The position numbers and the translations under genes are program-made. Source: Adiantum capillus-veneris (lineage: Eukaryota > Streptophyta > Polypodiopsida > Polypodiales > Pteridaceae). From it: a DNA stretch of 64,000 nt. This document shows, in pieces, positions 58,928 through 64,000 of the stretch. The stretch is from NCBI GenBank assembly GCA_014529385.2, contig CM043957.1, positions 82,739,881-82,803,880 of the forward strand, read 5' to 3'. Position 1 is the stretch's first letter; each line of letters opens with the position of its first letter. The notes beneath the pieces are model-generated. The model was not told the origin of the DNA, made no database searches, and saw nothing but the letters and a program-made list of their open reading frames with translations.

Positions 58928-61066
58928 GCGATAAGGAAGTTTCGATCGTATCTTCTCCCTGTGCCATTTGTTTTTCTCACCTTAGAGCACAATCTACCAT
59001 ATGTAGTACAACACATGAGCCTCTCATCTAGAATAGCAAAGTGGGTGCTTGAACTCCAAGAATTTGAATACACTTTCCTTGTAGAAGATAGCACAAGAGC
59101 AGGACTTGCAGACATTCTCACCTACAAAGTGAGAGAAAGGGAAGGATCACGACTACAAAGAGAGGAAGGCTCAAAACAGTTCAAAGTAAAGGAGATTGAT
59201 AATGCCCATACTTTATGCTTTGACAGAGCTTATCAACGCCAACAAGACAAAGCAACAGGGGGAATCATCATTTTGAACCCACAAAAGGAGGTAATGGTTA
59301 GAAAAGGTATCACTCTACCCAGTGTTCACTCTAACAATGAGGCTGAGTATGCTGCTCTAACCCTTGGGTTAGAAGAATGCAAAGAATTAGGCATACAAAG
59401 ACTTATTATAAAAGGTGATTCTTTGCTAGTGGTCAAGCAAATCCAAGGGACTTGGAGGTGCAAGAATCGTACATTGTTTGAGTGGCTTAGTAGTGTAAGA
59501 GCTTTGATGAAGGGTTTTAAAGCAACACAGGTACAACACATTGTGAGAACTCATAACAAGGAAGCAGACTTACTCGCAAATGAAAAGCTTCAAATGGCGG
59601 TAGGAGGTGTGAAACTATATGAACCCAAATATCAAGGTCAAGAGGAGCTAAAAGACATTATCTTCTTTCTACAAGCAGGTCAGTGTCCCAAACACTTAAA
59701 CAAGGTGCAAAGACATAGACTAGTTAAGAAGGCCACACCTTACCAGTTGATCGGGGATGATATATATCACAAAGGGAAAGATTTGGTCTTGAGGAGAGTA
59801 CCAAGTGTGCAAGAGATAGAGAAAATTCTTCTTTCATGTCATGATGATGTCTGTGGTGGTCACTTTTCTCAAGATATTACAAGTAGGAAGATTTTACAAG
59901 CAGGGTTTATTTGGCCGAGCTTACATCGTGATGTCCAATATTGGTGTAAGGCATGTAAGCCATGCCAAATTGCTGGGGATAGACGACTAACATATGAGCC
60001 TCGAGTCCCAATAATATCTTATGGCCCTTTTTAAAAGTGGGGTGTGGATGCAATAGGTCCCCTACCTCGTACTTCTACAGGGAAGGTTTTCATCATCATG
60101 GGTGTTGACTACATGATACGATGGGCGGAAGCAACAAGCACAACTTGAATCACAGCTGAAGACGTATCAAAGTTTATTTTTGATCATATTTGTAGTAGGT
60201 TTGGAACACCCCTAGAAATCTTCTCAGATCGAGGCCCGGGTTTTAGGGCTGGCCTTCTGAATGATCTCTTGAGGAGGTTAAAAGTGAAACACCTGCATTC
60301 CACACCCTACTATCCTCAATGCAATGGATTGGTGGAAAAAGTGAATGGAATGATATGTAAGATCATTTCTAAGCAGGTTGTGGACCGGCCTAATGATTGG
60401 GATCTCCATTTGACGGTTGCTCTTTGGGCGTATAGGACATCTTTCAAGGTATCTACCCAATTCACCCCTTTTCATCTAGTTTATGGACAGGAAGCACTTC
60501 TCCCCATTGAGGTAGAGCTCTCAAGCTTGCGCGTTCTTGCAAGAGTGGAAAAAAAACCAAAAGAGGTTCTACATGAAAGGATCTTAGATCTCCAACCACT
60601 TGAGCTAGATAGAGAAGAGTCCATTGATCACTACATCACCAAAGCGACAAGCCAAAGGGATAAAATCAACAAGAAGCTCAAGGGGAAAGGATTGAAGGAA
60701 GGTATGTTGGTTCTTCGCTATGATAACCGACTTGATACTCGACTTGACAAAAAGTTTTTGCAAAGATGGGAGGGACCTTTCATGATAAAAACAAAGTTTG
60801 GGAATGGTAGTTACAGATTAGCAGATTTATCAGGAAAACTCCACAAGACCAGAGTCAATGGATGGAGATTAAAGCCCTACTTTCAACGTATCAATCCGTT
60901 GATGGGCAGTCATCTGCCTACATCGTATAAGCTCCAAATTGACATGGCTCCCTTCGGCTTGGCAAATGCTCCACCTATTTTTAAAGCTTTGATGTGCAAA
61001 GAAGAACCAGCCTTGGAATCTGAACATACCCAAGGCAACCCTCCCATCTCCGATTTATGGGATTGA
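58928..61066 (+). pseudogene. pol: Outer Tat-like element: end of first RNase H, second RNase H, integrase, tail
   Basis: Resumes the frame broken at 50200 with RKFRSYLLPVPFVF. The second RNase H (about 59185-59585) shows CFDRAYQRQQ, where the family has DG[SA]Y, plus NNEAEYAAL, KGDSLLVVKQ and HNKEADLLAN. Integrase zinc-binding and core follow (59830-60400), with Asp in VDAIGPL, Asp in SDRGPGF and Glu in NGLVEKVNG. A TAA at 60032-60034 and a TGA at about 60147 interrupt it. The tail (GPFMIKTKFGNGSYRLADL) is followed at about 60944-60995 by MAPFGLANAPPIFKALM, which looks like a fragment of an RT domain in the wrong place. An open frame ends at 61066. Confidence 0.88.
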
Positions 61067-61237
61067 GGTAATGAAAAGCAGGTCTAATGCAGTAAAAGAG
61101 TGCATGACACTCCTCCTATTGAAAAAAAAAAAGTGAAAAAGGAAAAATGACAAAAAAAAGAGAAAAAAAAGAAGAAAAAGAAGCAACACGGTCCTCCTAA
61201 AGATATGAATATCTCTAGGCTTGGGGGAGGGATAATA
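61067..61237 (+). other. A-rich 3' untranslated region and polypurine tract of the outer Tat-like element
   Basis: A/G-rich sequence (61120-61190), then CTTGGGGGAGGGA at about 61219-61232, typical of plant Athila/Tat-type purine tracts, a few bases before the LTR start at 61238. Confidence 0.7.
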
Positions 61238-63311
61238 TGAGTGGCATAAAATGGTAACCATCTTTTTGCAACATTTGTCAGCCTACTCAACGTCCTCTTC
61301 CTCATATGTGTATATATTTTTCTACGCTATCAAGTTATCTAGAGTAAATTCCCCCTCTTCGTTTAACCTTTGTGGCGACACATACATTATACTCTTCCCA
61401 AAAATGTCACCTTAGTCATATATTTATATTACTACCCTTTTCTTTTTTGCTTTGTAAATAGAATAAGCATACAATAACCAACTATATACCCCCAAACTTT
61501 CTTACCTCTTGTGAATTAGTAGTAAAAAAATAATATATCCATCTTCCACCCCATATAGATAAATTCCCATGGAAATCAACTCTCCACTTGTCTTTACCAA
61601 AGATTATGGTCCCTCTCTACAAGTCTTCTATGCCCCCTACATAGGTGGCCCAATATCTCTTACGAATATACATATAGTTTCTCTCCTTTCAAAAAGATTC
61701 CAATTGTATATTCTTTTCACAAGCAAATAATATTGGGCCCTCCTCTATTTGTTTAAGCATCATAGCCTTTTGAAAAAGCATGATTCCCCTTGGATGCATA
61801 CAAGCAAAGGGCCCACACAAGAAGACTTGGAAGCAAAAGGTTCCCTAGCCTAGTGTGTACCTTCCAAACCGAATTCCTTGGTGCATGGGCGCGAAGAATA
61901 GTCCAAATTCATATCAAACATGTTGAGAAGGTCAATTTTTCCTTTTGAAGCATGTCATTCCGAGCTACAGGTAAAAAGTTATGGTCAAAATAGTGTAAAT
62001 CTGTCAGATTCGCAGCAAAAGGGAACTATAAATCAAGTAAATCAAGAGGGTGAGATCTTATTTTTCCCCTACTCATCTTCTAGAAGAGCAATGAGTGTTC
62101 AAGGTCACTTGAATGTGATAGGACCAACCTAAAGATGCTTTCTAAATGCCAAGACAGACAAGTTGAGATACCCCGCAGGAGCCACCCGTAGGGCCTCATG
62201 GTGGGGCCCACCTACATTATGCACCCCTATGGAGCGTTCACGGTCTAAAATGATATTTTTGGTGAATAAATAGTCCCTTTTATGTCCAATATTCAATGAG
62301 TGGTCAAAGGACACTTAATTAGGTCTAATCACTTACTCTAATTAAGCGTAGCATAATCCCACTCCTACACAACTATAAATAGCCCCCCTTGGAGAGACTC
62401 AAGGACACACACCTATATTTTCAACTTCATGTTGTTTCTTGATCAATAGTAGAGAAAACCCCAACTCTCCCTCTTTCACATCCTCCCTCCTAACCCTCCT
62501 CTTTGGAGGAAGTGCAACTCTATTCTCCACTCTTTCCATTCTACAATCTCTTACTCCATCAACCCAATAAATCATTTGTAGCACCTCAATAACTTGTAAA
62601 TACATCATGATCTCTCTCATGGTTATGTTAATGATCATGAAATCATCTTCAAAACTTTCAAGTGTCTTATTTCGTGATGGTTAGCCAGCGTCAGTCCTCC
62701 CCTTAAAAGGTGTACGAGAAATCAAGTAAGTGTTCTATTCTCAATTTACCATTGGTTTGTTTCTCCACACTTATTCAATTGGTCTAAAGAAATTTCTCAC
62801 TCCAACTCTCTTTTGCTTCATTACATATGCATGTGGCTACCTCTCATGGTGATTTTATTTGTGTCACGGCATTGCATAGATGGAGATGAGCTCTCTATGC
62901 AAAGTGTGTTAGTTTGATGTAAGTGATTCTCTTGTGTGTTTGAGAGGCAAGTCTTGTGCGCATGATTTTTTGATGAGTGCTTGAGAGAGGAAGAGTTTGG
63001 ATGTATTATGGGTATTCTTATGGGGAGAAGGTGAATGCTATTCCACAAATTGCATATTTCATTTTGATGCATGGCATTGGGTTGCATAATCGTTGATAGT
63101 GTTCAAGTGTCCAAAGTGTATATAGAGTAAGGGGGTTTTCAAAGTGTGTTGCTTGAGTGGGTGAGTGCAAGTGTAATTTTGATTGGTTTCCTTCTCCACT
63201 CCCAAAAGAAGGTGGTGCCCCAAGTAGTGTGCGTACCTCTTTACGAACATTTTGTGAGGGTAGGCCCATTGGTTTGGGTTTAGAGGCCCCATTTCAAAAA
63301 GCTCGCCCTCA
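61238..63311 (+). repeat. LTR (2074 bp) with internal sequence on both sides
   Basis: Starts TGAGTGGCAT just after a purine tract and ends CCTCA six bases before a PBS. A TATA box lies at 62374-62380. The partner LTR is not in the window, so both edges rest on the purine tract, the PBS and TG...CA ends. It seems to be both the 3' LTR of the outer Tat-like element and the 5' LTR of the internal region beginning at 63312. Confidence 0.7.
62374..62380 (+). promoter_or_regulatory. TATA box of the 2-kb LTR
   Basis: AACTATAAATAGCCCCC; transcription would start near 62405, giving a U5/R of about 900 bases. Confidence 0.6.
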
Positions 63312-63316
63312 TAAAG

Positions 63317-63333
63317 TGGTGCCCCACTGAGGA
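63317..63333 (+). other. PBS following the 2-kb LTR
   Basis: TGGTGCCCCACTGAGG, nearly identical to the PBS of the minus-strand element at 1411-1426. Confidence 0.7.
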
Positions 63334-63364
63334 ACATATTTCCAAGTTACCTTCAAATTTTTTA

Positions 63365-63580
63365 GTGATGAACAATGGAGTTCCCATCTATCCATTTCAT
63401 TTTGCACAACACATTAGAGTAAATGTTCACATAGATAGAAAAGTCTTTTTCCAGCAACGCATTGTTTTTATGTTTGGTGCAGAACGACTTAGAGAAATAC
63501 TAGCATCACCCAATCCAATTATACTTCCAATCATCAATTATGAAACTTCTTTTGATGTTCACGTTTTCATTTTGTTTTAA
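63365..63580 (+). CDS. Leader microprotein ORF, subtype 1 (unknown function)
   Basis: 71 codons starting about 30 bases after the PBS, so it is the first ORF on the transcript. Core features: YPFHFAQHIRVNVHIDRK, FFQQRIVFMFG, RLREILASPNPIILP and a hydrophobic end FDVHVFILF. It is closest to the ORF at 56823 and close to that at 901. There is no recognisable domain. A subtype 2 ORF follows 83 bases downstream. The element's gag would lie beyond the window. Confidence 0.65.
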   Translation: MMNNGVPIYPFHFAQHIRVNVHIDRKVFFQQRIVFMFGAERLREILASPNPIILPIINYETSFDVHVFILF

Positions 63581-63663
63581 AGGCAGGAACAAGGAGTGGT
63601 GAAGGGGTGCTCAAGGGCCATATGAAGGAACGAGGTCTTCAAACCAACAACGAGGAGTAGCAC

Positions 63664-63876
63664 ATGAATCACGATCAAAACAATGAACCTTTTAGGCCTA
63701 TTGCTCGGCAATCCATTCATATAATCATTGCAACTAAGTTTAGGTTTCAATCTATCATAAGGAGGATATTTGGATCCACTCGCCTCAATGAAATCAATGC
63801 TTCAATTAATCCATTTATTCTACCTATGATAAAGTACGAATTAACAATGGATGTGTACATCTTCATTTTAATGTAA
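63664..63876 (+). CDS. Leader microprotein ORF, subtype 2 (unknown function)
   Basis: 70 codons opening MNHDQNNEPFRPIARQ, the counterpart of the ORF at 1141 (MNHENLYDPFIPIARQ). Shared core: FQSIIRRIFG, RLNEINASINPFILP and DVYIFIL at the end. Here it is the second of the pair, whereas in the element at the left edge it is the first. Function unknown. Confidence 0.65.
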   Translation: MNHDQNNEPFRPIARQSIHIIIATKFRFQSIIRRIFGSTRLNEINASINPFILPMIKYELTMDVYIFILM

Positions 63877-64000
63877 TCAGATTTATAGTGTCAATAATCT
63901 TGTGCGGCCCGTAAGAGAAAAGTTTCTTTAAAAAAAAGAGATTTCAAAAAGTCTAAACAAAATGTCAAGTTCTTTTTGCACGTTCTATGCAAGAAATGGG
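63877..64000 (+). other. Leader continuing toward gag (window edge)
   Basis: No complete ORF. An ATG near 63961 (MSSSFCTF) is open to the window end and could be the gag start, but homology cannot be judged. Confidence 0.3.

Larger units (their letters stand above)
47667..61237 (+). mobile_element. 5'-truncated Tat-like Ty3 element, interrupted by the insertion at 50200-58927
   Basis: Internal region from the nucleocapsid zinc knuckle through protease, RT, two RNase H domains and integrase to a purine tract at about 61219-61233, where it meets an LTR. Its first RNase H is split by the minus-strand element at 50200-58927: codons for FAILFA end at 50200 and resume at 58928 with a duplicated GCG. 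Left of 47660 no gag capsid, leader or LTR of this element is visible. Confidence 0.88.

Overview
This window looks like nuclear DNA from a land plant with a large, repeat-rich genome. It is built almost entirely from LTR retrotransposons (Ty1/Copia and several Ty3/Gypsy lineages), mostly nested or broken, with one DNA-transposon-like remnant and one short inverted-repeat element. I found no cellular gene, rRNA, tRNA or CRISPR array. The lineages present (Tork/Tnt1-like Copia, a chromodomain chromovirus, Tat-like Ty3 with two RNase H domains) are plant lineages. A seed-free plant or a gymnosperm is a guess from the DUF7869-like remnant and the absence of recognisable angiosperm genes.

Layout: 1-2270 is the 5' end of a minus-strand Ty3 element (gag, two small ORFs, PBS, LTR). 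4125-9823 is a complete but degenerate Copia element (192-bp LTRs, target duplication CTAAG). 9829-10550 and 19486-21420 are the two halves of a DUF7869-like transposase element, split by a chromovirus at 10551-19485 (target duplication CAATA); its right half also carries a 263-bp TIR element at 20932-21194. 22023-26746 is a truncated minus-strand Tat-like copy, and 26747-27019 holds a fragment of another Ty3 element. 27020-30213 is a truncated, diverged relative of the chromovirus. 30214-34090 has no gene but holds a very long (CT)n(CA)n tract. 34091-45975 is an 11.9-kb Ty3 element with about 4.6 kb of extra coding sequence after integrase. 47667-61237 is a plus-strand Tat-like element, interrupted inside its first RNase H domain by a young, apparently intact minus-strand Tat-like element at 50200-58927. 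The outer element runs into an LTR at 61238-63311, which is followed directly by a PBS and the 5' end of a second internal region.

The most interesting signals are in retrotransposon leaders. First, small ORFs of about 70 codons lie between PBS and gag in three Ty3 elements. They fall into two related subtypes, form tandem pairs in two elements (in opposite order), and keep a shared residue pattern; I do not recognise the family. Second, a leader block of roughly 60-90 nt, plus a short stem-loop motif, is shared in sense orientation between the Copia element and the young Ty3 element, which are otherwise unrelated. Third, the 11.9-kb element has a long unexplained 3' coding region.

The young element at 50200-58927 is the only one with a complete open polyprotein (1802 codons from its first ATG) and nearly identical LTRs (about nine differences in 1141 bp by eye). 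It may be autonomous. The others carry stops, frameshifts, truncations or lost catalytic residues.
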